Assembly: GCA_947451235.1 (NCBI GenBank)
Contig: CANFZA010000008.1
Span: 1 to 47,446 of the forward strand
Length of the DNA stretch: 47,446 nt
Direction of reading: 5' to 3'
Source of the DNA: Methylophilaceae bacterium
GTDB taxonomy: Bacteria > Pseudomonadota > Gammaproteobacteria > Burkholderiales > Methylophilaceae
Both the position numbers and the translations under genes were made by a program. Shown one piece after another: positions 17,038 to 24,900 of the stretch (position 1 is the stretch's first letter; each line of letters opens with the position of its first letter). The notes beneath the pieces were generated by a model that made no database searches, was not told the origin of the DNA, and was given only the letters and a program-made list of their open reading frames with translations.

Positions 17038-19008
17038 ATGGCTCAGGAAATAACTAACAGTAAGCTAGCACATCAATTCGCCGCCTATTCAGAATGGCGA
17101 AAATCCCTTGTTGATACAATATGTGATTTTCGCCGCTGGCTAAATGAGCAAGAGCTCAATGACGGCCAAGTTGATCAGCGTATACAACAACTTTTAGACA
17201 GGTTGCGTGAAGACAAACTCAATGTTGCCTTTGTTGCTGAATTCTCGCGCGGCAAATCAGAGCTTATCAACGCAATTTTCTTTGCTGGCTACGGAACCCG
17301 CTTGCTACCTTCAAGCGCAGGCCGAACCACCATGTGCCCTACAGAGCTGGTATATGATGCATCTAAGCCTAGCTCAATCATGTTGCTGCCCATTGAAACG
17401 CGCTTATCAGATGCAACCACTACAGAATACAAACGCTATCCTGAAGAATGGAAAACTATACCTTTCGACGTTGATTCAAATGAAAGTATGGTCAGCGCCT
17501 TTAAAGAAGTTAGTAATACTAAAACGGTATCGCTAGCAGAAGCTGAAAAATTTGGTTTATATGATCCTAACAGTGCTGATGATGCAATTGCCACTAACAA
17601 AAATGGCACTATCGACGTGCCGAGTTGGCGCTATGCCTTAATTAATTTTCCCCATCCTTTGCTTGAACAAGGCTTAGTCATTTTAGATACTCCAGGCCTT
17701 AACGCCATTGGTACAGAACCTGAATTAACACTGAACATGTTGCCTAATGCACATGCCGTGCTTTTTGTATTGGCAGCTGACACAGGCGTAACCAAGTCTG
17801 AAATTGATGTTTGGCGCCAATATATTAGTGGCACACGCTGGAAACAAAAAGGCCGCCTAGCAGTACTGAACAAGATAGATGGACTTTGGGACGAGTTAAA
17901 GACCGAGGATGATATTCAAACCGAGCTGACCAAACAAATTAAGGACAGCGCAGAATTACTAGGCTTAGATATTAAGCAAATCTTCCCAATCTCTGCTCAA
18001 AAGGGCTTACTGGCTAAGGTGAATAACGATCAAGAACTACTCGTTAAAAGTCGTATCTTAGAGTTAGAAAGAGCTTTGTCAGATGAACTTATTCCATCTA
18101 AAAAAGAAATCGTTCGCGACAATACGCAAAATGAAATTGAAGATTTAATCTCAAATACGCACCTTATTTTAGAAGCGCGTGTTTCTGGCATTAACGACCA
18201 ACTAGTTGAACTGCGTGGCTTACGTGGCAAAAATGAAGATGTTGTCGAACACATGATGAATAAGGTCAAAATCGACAAAGAGAATTTTGAAAAAGGTCTG
18301 CAACGCTTCCAAGCTTTACGAAGCATATTCTCGCAGCATACTAACCGCTTATTTACGTTGCTAGGTATGGAAGCCTTGAAACTGCATGTACACAGTACGC
18401 GAGAAACCATGATTCAGGCCAGTTTCACCAAAACGATTCGCTTGGCCATGGATAATTTTTTCAGCGAACTAAAAACGCGCTTGGTTTCATCGGATGTGCA
18501 GATTAGTGAAATTAAACAAATGATGGATGTAATGTACGAGAAGTTTTCTAAAGAGCACGGCTTGCGTAAGTCTGAGCCGCCAGCATTCTCAACATTACGC
18601 TATCAAAAAGAATTGGCTAAATTAGAGCGTGCGTATAAAGAGCAATTTAACACTGCGCTCAATATGCTTGCTAATGAAAAAATGACGCTGACTAGTAAGT
18701 TTTTTGAAACGCTAGCAAGCCGCGTGATTCATGTTTATGAAGTGGCCAATCGTGATATTGAAAACTGGCTTAAAGCTGTAATTTCGCCCATGGAATCGCA
18801 AGTGCGGGAGCACCAATTACAATTACGCCGTCGCTTAGAAAGTATTAAACGTATTTACAAAGCAACTGACACTTTAGAAGATCGTATTTTAGAATTAGAA
18901 GCGATTGAAAAAGGCATACAGGCGCAATTAGATGATTTAAAACAATTACGTCTTAACATCAATAACGCCCTTGCTTTTGAGTTAGTGCAGGATGCGATTG
19001 CTGCATAG
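17038..19008 (+). CDS. dynamin-family large GTPase
   Basis: 656 residues from the ATG at 17038, which has GGGA 6 nt upstream; a TTG 12 bp earlier is possible but less likely. Motifs: G1 EFSRGKSE at residues 68-75, a candidate switch Thr in GRTTMCPTEL, G3 DTPG at 217-220 and G4 NKID at 278-281. The remaining ~350 residues are mostly helical with long charged heptads, consistent with a stalk/coiled-coil. Bacterial dynamin-like proteins remodel membranes, and some protect against phage or membrane damage; nothing here says which applies. There is no transmembrane paddle obvious at the C-terminus. It stands alone, closed by a terminator shared with rpoH. Confidence 0.9.
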   Translation: MAQEITNSKLAHQFAAYSEWRKSLVDTICDFRRWLNEQELNDGQVDQRIQQLLDRLREDKLNVAFVAEFSRGKSELINAIFFAGYGTRLLPSSAGRTTMCPTELVYDASKPSSIMLLPIETRLSDATTTEYKRYPEEWKTIPFDVDSNESMVSAFKEVSNTKTVSLAEAEKFGLYDPNSADDAIATNKNGTIDVPSWRYALINFPHPLLEQGLVILDTPGLNAIGTEPELTLNMLPNAHAVLFVLAADTGVTKSEIDVWRQYISGTRWKQKGRLAVLNKIDGLWDELKTEDDIQTELTKQIKDSAELLGLDIKQIFPISAQKGLLAKVNNDQELLVKSRILELERALSDELIPSKKEIVRDNTQNEIEDLISNTHLILEARVSGINDQLVELRGLRGKNEDVVEHMMNKVKIDKENFEKGLQRFQALRSIFSQHTNRLFTLLGMEALKLHVHSTRETMIQASFTKTIRLAMDNFFSELKTRLVSSDVQISEIKQMMDVMYEKFSKEHGLRKSEPPAFSTLRYQKELAKLERAYKEQFNTALNMLANEKMTLTSKFFETLASRVIHVYEVANRDIENWLKAVISPMESQVREHQLQLRRRLESIKRIYKATDTLEDRILELEAIEKGIQAQLDDLKQLRLNINNALAFELVQDAIAA

Positions 19009-19044
19009 AGGCAGAGTGCGGTTAGAAGTGCAATGATTTTGATT

Positions 19045-19079
19045 TAAAAAAAGCTGCAATTAAATTGCAGCTTTTTTTA
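19045..19079. terminator. bidirectional Rho-independent terminator (GTPase gene / rpoH)
   Basis: AGCTGCAAT (19052-19060), loop TAA, ATTGCAGCT (19064-19072), flanked by an A-run on the left and T-run on the right, so it works in both directions. It lies between the convergent GTPase and rpoH genes. Confidence 0.92.
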
Positions 19080-19149
19080 ATTTTTTTAGTTTACAAGGCT
19101 AATTATTTGTAAATAGCCTAATAAATTAAAAACTTAATGAATTTATAAC

Positions 19150-20007
19150 TTAGCGGCTAGCCAACATTAAAGTTTTCATTTTCTGCATCGCTTTTTGTTC
19201 AATTTGACGGATACGCTCGGCAGAAACACCGAATTCAGCAGCTAGTTCATGTAAAGTTTTCCCACCGGTTTCTTGCAACCAGCGCGCTTCAACTACGCGA
19301 CGACTTCTGTCATCTAAATTATCCAGCGCGTGAGCCAATCCGGTGCTTTCAGCCACCTCAATTTGCTTAGCCTGCATCATTTCCAGTGGTTCAAGGCTTT
19401 CATCTTGCAAGTAAGCGATTGGGCTGTAATGCTCATCGCTATCGTCATCAATATTGGCTTCTAGTGAAATTTCATGACCATTTAAACGCGCTTCCATTTC
19501 CAGCACTTCTTCAGGCTTTACATTTAAAGTGCGAGCAATATGATCCACTTCAGCTGGCTGTAACGTATTTAAACCTGTTCTCATGCTACGTAGATTAAAA
19601 AATAATTTACGTTGCGCTTTGGTCGTGGCAATTTTAACCAAGCGCCAGTTACGCACAATATATTCATGCATTTCGGCTTTAATCCAATGCATGGCAAATG
19701 AGACTAAACGAACACCACGTTCTGGATCAAAACGCTTCACTGCCTTCATCAAGCCGATATTACCTTCTTGAATCAAATCTGATTGTGGCAAGCCATAACC
19801 GTTATAGCCGCGAGCAATGCTAGCAACCAAACGTAAATGTGAAACAATTAATTGACGCGCTGACTCAAGGTCATTTTCATTTTTGAATTTAACGGCAAGA
19901 GAGTATTCTTCTTCCGCCGTCAGAATAGGATAGGCCTTAATCGCTCTAGAGTATTGCTCTAAGCTATCAGCCGAGGTTAAAACAGGTAAGGTTAATGCGT
20001 TACTCAT
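19150..20007 (-). CDS. rpoH: RNA polymerase heat-shock sigma factor sigma-32
   Basis: Directs RNA polymerase to heat-shock promoters (chaperones, proteases). The 285 residues match the family. The sigma-32-specific RpoH box QRKLFFNLR is at 132-140; region 2 shows LRLVASIARGYNGYGLPQSDLIQEGNIGLMKAV, and region 4.2 is LHELAAEFGVSAERIRQIEQKAMQKMK. The start ATG follows a run of G (GGGGGGA) 13 nt upstream. The upstream region carries a CIRCE operator 31 bp before the start, four 20-bp repeats and a perfect FNR-type box, so regulation appears elaborate. Convergent with the dynamin-like gene. Confidence 0.97.
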   Translation of the reverse strand: MSNALTLPVLTSADSLEQYSRAIKAYPILTAEEEYSLAVKFKNENDLESARQLIVSHLRLVASIARGYNGYGLPQSDLIQEGNIGLMKAVKRFDPERGVRLVSFAMHWIKAEMHEYIVRNWRLVKIATTKAQRKLFFNLRSMRTGLNTLQPAEVDHIARTLNVKPEEVLEMEARLNGHEISLEANIDDDSDEHYSPIAYLQDESLEPLEMMQAKQIEVAESTGLAHALDNLDDRSRRVVEARWLQETGGKTLHELAAEFGVSAERIRQIEQKAMQKMKTLMLASR

Positions 20008-20037
20008 TGAAATTTATTCCCCCCAATAATTTGCATA

Positions 20038-20064
20038 TTAGCACTCTATCTATGAGAGTGCTAG
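20038..20064. promoter_or_regulatory. CIRCE element (HrcA operator) upstream of rpoH
   Basis: TTAGCACTC at 20038-20046, a 9-bp spacer and GAGTGCTAG at 20056-20064. This matches the CIRCE consensus TTAGCACTC-N9-GAGTGCTAA at all but the last base and has the exact spacer length. It is centred about 44 bp upstream of the rpoH start codon, within the likely promoter or 5' leader, where HrcA binding would repress rpoH until heat stress. Confidence 0.93.
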
Positions 20065-20100
20065 TAGCTAAAAGGTTCAATTTAGAATAATTGCTCTAAA

Positions 20101-20194
20101 CAATTAAAGTTGCTAACTTACTTTTAGAGTTGTTAACTCGCAATTAAAGTTGTTAACTTGGGCTACCCGATAAACAATTATAGTTGTTAACTCG
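20101..20194. repeat. four 20-bp iteron-like repeats upstream of rpoH
   Basis: Three contiguous 20-bp units begin at 20101, 20121 and 20141, and a fourth begins at 20175 after a 14-bp gap. The shared core is AGTTGTTAACT (one unit has AGTTGCTAACT), itself an AGTT/AACT inverted repeat. The first three have a spacing of almost two helical turns, which suits cooperative binding of a protein on one face of the DNA. They lie 94-187 bp upstream of the rpoH start. Confidence 0.85.
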
Positions 20195-20245
20195 AAACCT
20201 GATATTTTCAATTACTCAACTTACATCTCTAATTGCCTCATGCTA

Positions 20246-20259
20246 TTGATGCAAATCAA
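20246..20259. promoter_or_regulatory. perfect FNR/ANR-type box
   Basis: TTGAT-GCAA-ATCAA matches the FNR consensus TTGATNNNNATCAA at all ten defined bases. It lies inside a wider interrupted palindrome, GCCTCA (20235-20240) and TGAGGC (20262-20267). On the plus strand, TCTAAT at 20281-20286 would be a -10 placed for class II activation, but no gene starts for 430 bp; on the minus strand it is about 240 bp upstream of rpoH. Confidence 0.6.
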
Positions 20260-20348
20260 CTTGAGGCTAAATGCCAACTTTCTAATGGTTACTGCCGACA
20301 GAAAGCTTCGGTTTTGAGTTTCAGCTAAATAAGCTAGAAATCTTAAAT

Positions 20349-20508
20349 TTTATAGCAGAACAGTTTTTTGAGTTAGTGGCAGCTTTGTGGCAATCAGATT
20401 TTAACCCGCATAACCCTAACGAGTCATTTGTCAATTAAGTCTGTTAAACCGGAACACCCCAAAACGGTCTATCACTGAAGAAGCCTCACGGACCAATATC
20501 GACCCTAT
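20349..20508. repeat. direct repeat copy 1 flanking the toxin-antitoxin pair
   Basis: Begins TTTATAGCAGAACAG and ends near ATCGACCCT. The first 112 bp match copy 2 (from 21524) at 103 positions by hand count; the last ~50 bp are more diverged with small gaps. The remaining DNA between rpoH and this repeat and from here to the antitoxin promoter shows no gene. Confidence 0.9.
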
Positions 20509-20647
20509 GCGTAAATTCACCAATTTTCACCAGCTTGCAGAAAATCCCCGATCCATCCAGTCGGGCTAATTGAAGGCAGGATTATGCCGTGAGCACATCA
20601 TGTATCATTAATCAAAAATTGACAGAAAACCGCAACAAGCACTCAAT

Positions 20648-20698
20648 CAATGATTGCAATGATTACAATTCGCATGCTAATATGCTATCAATGATTAC
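20648..20698. promoter_or_regulatory. probable antitoxin operator/promoter region
   Basis: CAATGATT occurs at 20648, 20657 and 20689, the first two in tandem, and an imperfect inverted repeat GCATGCTAATATGC lies between them at 20672-20685. This sits 20-70 bp before the antitoxin gene, where FitA-type proteins usually bind to repress their own operon. AAGGAG at 20704-20709 is the ribosome binding site. Confidence 0.6.
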
Positions 20699-20716
20699 AC
20701 ATTAAGGAGTTGAAAA

Positions 20717-20935
20717 ATGGCTACTAATCTTGTTGTACGCAATATTGATGAAGATGTTGCTTTTGCACTGAAGCAACTTGCAGCTTCTCATGGACGCAGT
20801 GCTGAAGCTGAGCATCGTGAGATTTTACGTGCAGTTCTAACAAGACCACAGCGTCGTTCATTTGCTGAAGTTTTAGCGAGTATGCCAAACGTTGGCTTAG
20901 ATTCAGATTTCGATTTACGTAACAGCCAAGCTTAA
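20717..20935 (+). CDS. FitA-like ribbon-helix-helix antitoxin
   Basis: 72 residues. The start MATNLVVRNIDEDVAFALKQ followed by LAASHGRSAEAEHREILRAVL is the FitA/plasmid-stability antitoxin pattern: an N-terminal strand plus two helices that bind operator DNA, then a C-terminal tail (FAEVLASMPNVGLDSDFD) that binds the toxin's active site. It has a strong AAGGAG ribosome binding site. The toxin gene starts 2 bp after its stop codon, a typical coupled antitoxin-first arrangement. It should autoregulate the pair through the upstream repeats. The module is flanked by direct repeats, which suggests acquisition by recombination. Confidence 0.93.
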   Translation: MATNLVVRNIDEDVAFALKQLAASHGRSAEAEHREILRAVLTRPQRRSFAEVLASMPNVGLDSDFDLRNSQA

Positions 20936-20937
20936 CG

Positions 20938-21360
20938 ATGTATTTAGTCGATACCAATGTGGTCAGTGAAGCGCGTAAAGGCAAAAATGCCAATCTAGGC
21001 GTGCAGAAGTTTTGGAAAGAAGCTAATCCAGCCGACATCTACATTTCAGCGCAGACTATTGGCGAGATTCGACGTGGTGTAGAAAATATCCGCCATCGTG
21101 GTGATGTTAGTCAAGCGGCACTACTAGATGCTTGGTTGGATATTGTTGTCACGCAATATTCTGACCGTGTGCTTAGTTTTGATGAGGACTGCGCTCAGGT
21201 GTGGGGGAAGCTGATGTCACCACATCCGCAACACCCCATAGATAAACAGATTGCTGCTATTGCGCTTATTCACAATATGACGGTAGTTACAAGAAATATC
21301 GCTGATTTTGAGCGGACGGGTGTTCAATTAGAAAATCCGTTCGCTAACTTCTCTAACTAA
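20938..21360 (+). CDS. VapC/FitB-type PIN-domain ribonuclease toxin
   Basis: 140 residues. The PIN-domain acidic residues are all present: Asp5 in YLVDTNVVSE, Glu43 in IGEIRRG, Asp102 in PIDKQIAAIAL and Asp123 in RNIADFERTG, so the nuclease should be intact. Family members cleave tRNA or rRNA with Mg2+ when not bound by the antitoxin. WGKLMSPHPQHPIDKQIAA is typical of the FitB branch. It is co-transcribed with the antitoxin. No terminator is obvious directly after it. Confidence 0.93.
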   Translation: MYLVDTNVVSEARKGKNANLGVQKFWKEANPADIYISAQTIGEIRRGVENIRHRGDVSQAALLDAWLDIVVTQYSDRVLSFDEDCAQVWGKLMSPHPQHPIDKQIAAIALIHNMTVVTRNIADFERTGVQLENPFANFSN

Positions 21361-21523
21361 AAGTTCAGAAATTATATCCAACATAACTTGCCGTACTATG
21401 AAACTGAAGATTTTTTTGCTGACTTACAAAACTAGACCGACTGGTTTATCCCACGTTGCCGTCTAATACCCTTAATTCTAAGCAACAACAATGGAACTTG
21501 AGTACAAGTTTGTGAATGGCTGG
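21361..21523. other. spacer after the toxin gene
   Basis: 163 bp without an open frame of note, joining the toxin gene to repeat copy 2. No hairpin terminator with a T-run was seen. Confidence 0.4.
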
Positions 21524-21682
21524 TTTATAGCAGCACAGTTTTTTGAGTGAGCGGCGGCTTTGTGGCAATCAGTTTTTAACCCGCATAACCCTAACGAGTC
21601 ATTCGTCAATTAAGTCTGCTAGACCGGAACATCCCCTAAGCGGCCTGTCAGCATCAATATGCCACTAACGGCCATCGACCCT
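21524..21682. repeat. direct repeat copy 2 flanking the toxin-antitoxin pair
   Basis: Begins TTTATAGCAGCACAG and ends ATCGACCCTT, in the same orientation as copy 1 1175 bp away. Contains CCCGCATAACCCTAACGAGT identically in both copies. No terminal inverted repeats or transposase are attached. Confidence 0.9.
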
Positions 21683-21700
21683 TAGGAGACCTTTGCCACC

Positions 21701-21725
21701 AAACAAAAGACACCCGAAGGTGTCT
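21701..21725 (-). terminator. UUCG-type terminator, minus strand
   Basis: On the minus strand AGACACC, loop TTCG, GGTGTCT, then TTTGTTT. A seven-pair stem with an extra-stable tetraloop. It lies 240 bp beyond the adhesin gene and could be its backup terminator. Confidence 0.7.
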
Positions 21726-21875
21726 AGTTGGTCATATTTAAATAAGAGCTTAGCTTAGGGCGTTTTCAACCAACTCAATTGCCGGCGAAATGTAAAACCC
21801 AGTTCAATCCCAATTAGCAAGACTTGCTGGTTTAACAGCTTTAGTCGCGCTTATCAGCTTTCTGATAAAATCTAA

Positions 21876-21901
21876 AACAAAAAATCAGACCGTAAAGGTC
21901 T
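21876..21901 (-). terminator. terminator of the adhesin gene
   Basis: On the minus strand AGACC (21901-21897), a five-base loop, GGTCT (21891-21887), then GATTTTTTG. It lies about 63 bp after the adhesin stop codon. Two further hairpins, 21916-21931 (ATGCGCT/AGCGCAT) and 21851-21868 (TTATCAG/CTGATAA), flank it; neither has a T-run. Confidence 0.7.
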
Positions 21902-21963
21902 TCACCGTGGAATATATGCGCTAAAGCGCATTATTCACACGCGAAAATATCAAACTTCAAAAA

Positions 21964-24900
21964 CTAAAGGTTCTCGTGAACACACGACACGTAAAAGTAG
22001 TTGTCGCTGTTTCCCGAGAAGACGTAGCCATCGCTCAGGCGGACGACGTAGACGTAGACGGCGTAGGGATCGCCAAAGCCAGGACCAACAGTCGCCGACC
22101 AAGTCAGGCTCGACAACGACCAGCCTGCGGATGAAAGTGCGCTGGAGTTGGTGTTATGAAGCCCTGAGAACTCTTGCTGGGTGGGTACTCGCCAACCACT
22201 GCTGTAACCTAAAGCGCTCATAGCATTACAGTAAGCGGCAGCTTCATAACCCCGAATAACAAAAGTGGTGTCCTTTTGTGACCAAATTAAAGTACCACCA
22301 CCGTTAAGTTGCGACGTTGTATCATAAGTGTTAACAATCGTCCCTGCCGTGCCAAGGGTTTGGGTGATGATGAAGCCTGCGGGCAATACAGTTGCTGGAA
22401 ACGCCGCCGTGACCACACCCGCATTGGCGGCGTTGCTGGCCGCTGACGATGTGCCTGCCACAGTAAAATAATTGGCCGTTACGCCTGTGAGTGTGTAACC
22501 AGCCGTTGCGGTTAAGGTAATGGTGGCGGTGTAGGTGGTGTTATAGGCAAACGCCGTTGGGTTACCATTCCATGCCACAGTGCCGGTATAGCCGGTGCCA
22601 GTGACTGAACTGACAGGCGTGGCACCAGTGACTGGTGCGGTGACGCCTGAGATGGCTGCGGCGTTAATCCTGACTGCCGTGACCGTTAAAGTCGTGGTCG
22701 TGCTGCTGGCAGCGTAATTGCCGTTGGCCGCTTGGGTGGCGGTAAAGATGGTGGTTCCTACACTACCAATCGTAATAATCACGCCAGTGCTACTTATAAC
22801 GGCTGGGGTAGTGCTCGTGCCACCAGTGGTAACGGTATAGGTAATTGCACCACTACTGGCTGAACTAGGTGCAGTGATAGTTGGCATCGTAGTTGTGCCA
22901 AAAACGACACTACTTGAACTTAATGCAAAGGCGGTGGTGAATATTGGTGCTGCTCCCGTGACCGTTAAAGTAATGGTCTTGGTGCTGCTTGCATAGTTAC
23001 CATTTGCCGCTTGGGTGGCGTTAATGACTGTAGTGCCTACACCAACAATCGTAACCACACCAGTAGTGCTGTCAATGGTGGCTGTACCGACCGTGCCACT
23101 CGTATAAGTAATCGCACCACTGCTGGCTGATGTTGGGGCGGTAATGGTTGGCACTGTTGCGCCAAAGACTACGCTTGATGCACTTAAGCCTAAGCCAGAT
23201 AAGCTTGGTGTGGCAGCCGTCACCGTCAAAGTAGCTGTCGTACTTGCTGTGGCATAGTTACCATTAGCTGCTTGCGTGGCTGTAATGGTTGATGTTCCTG
23301 CACCCACCACTGTTACAGTTGAACCACTGATGGTGGCCACTGCTGTATTACTACTAGTGTAAGTAAAGGCACCGGCACTGGCTGAGGTTGGAGTACTTAA
23401 GCTAAAGGCGGCATCACCATAAGTCTTACTGATTGCATTAAAGCCAGTTAAGCTTGGTGTCGCAGCCGTCACCGTCAAAGTAGCTGTCGTACTTGCTGTG
23501 GCATAGTTACCATTAGCTGCTTGGGTAACAGTGATAGTTGATGTGCCTACACCCACTACCGTTACAGTTGAACCACTGATGGTGGCCACTGCTGTATTAC
23601 TGCTAGTGTAGGTAAAGGCACCGCTACTGGCTGTGGTTGGGGCAGTTAAACCAAAGGCGGCATCACGATAAGTCTTACTGATTGCAACAAAGTCAGTTAA
23701 GCTTGGCGTAATGGTGCCGTCACTCATCACGATGCTATCAATCTTTGTGGAGCCATGGGAAACGACCACTGTAGCTAATGTCGTACCAAACCCTGAACTG
23801 TTAATCATGGTGACTATATATGTGTCAATAACACCGACTGCCGGCTGGGTAATGAGATTAGGGTTGACGACTAGAAGTCCTGTACCAGAAAGTGCAAACT
23901 GCCCAGCGTTAGTGAAGGCCAGCGCATTTTTAGTCACGTGATCAATAACCGACACTGGCGTTCCTGTGGGGGCTGCAATTACGCCGGTAGCGGTGTTTAT
24001 GCTACTGCCTACAGGCACGGCTGTTTTATCAATCGCAATCAATCTTGTTGGTGTTGCTGTGGTGTCAATCTTAGCAATCACTTGAGCAGGTAGGAAACTA
24101 GGACGACGAGAGACTTGATCAACCAATGAGCTTGCCCAATTAGTGGCCGTTGGGTTAGGGGCTGCCATATTAACGGGTGCTGGATTCATTGGCACACCTG
24201 CAGCATCTAAATTACTGAGTGCATTGTTGTTTAATGCTGGATTATTCATACCTAATGAATTGCCAGCATAAGCACTGCCACCAAAGCTTTGTGTAAAGCT
24301 TAATAAAAGCTGATTATCATTAAAGGCCTTGTCACGCCCTTGGATGGTTGCGACATCTAACCCGAGTTGTGAGCCACCGATAAAGCTTTTACCTAAGCCT
24401 AAAGCATAACGGCTTTGTGAAGCGCCGGCATTGGCAGAGGCACGGAAGTTAAAACCATGGTCTAGACGTTGATTGAATTCTGCACTGCCGGTAGCGCGTG
24501 TCGTACTGTCATTCCCTGTTAATAAGTCATAGGTGAGACGTTCTCCCCCAAAGCCTAGCTTAAGAGTAGATTTAGACGTAGGCGTAAAGACCAATCGACC
24601 TTGCACACCGCTCACACGACCCCCTGCAATACGGCGTGGGTCACTCCATAATTCATACAAAGAAGTGGTGTCAGTAAAGTAGGTTTTAGCGCCTAGATTA
24701 ACGCTGCCTGTGTCGCTAAGATAAGCATTTACTTCAGCAGCATTGAGCCAGTCTTTACCTAAGAAGTATTGATAGCTTCCTGCCACGTTGTTTTGAGTGA
24801 CTTGTGCCTTTTGCTTACCAGAGATGAAGTTAAAGTCTAGCTTCTGACGGAGTTGTCCAACTGAGAAGATGAAGCGCTGATTACTGGTTAAGTCAAAGCC

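Noticed and set aside
20349-21682. Integron attC cassette interpretation of the repeats around the toxin-antitoxin pair.
   Set aside because: No convincing attC core pairs (RYYYAAC/GTTRRRY in the right order) and no integrase in the window.
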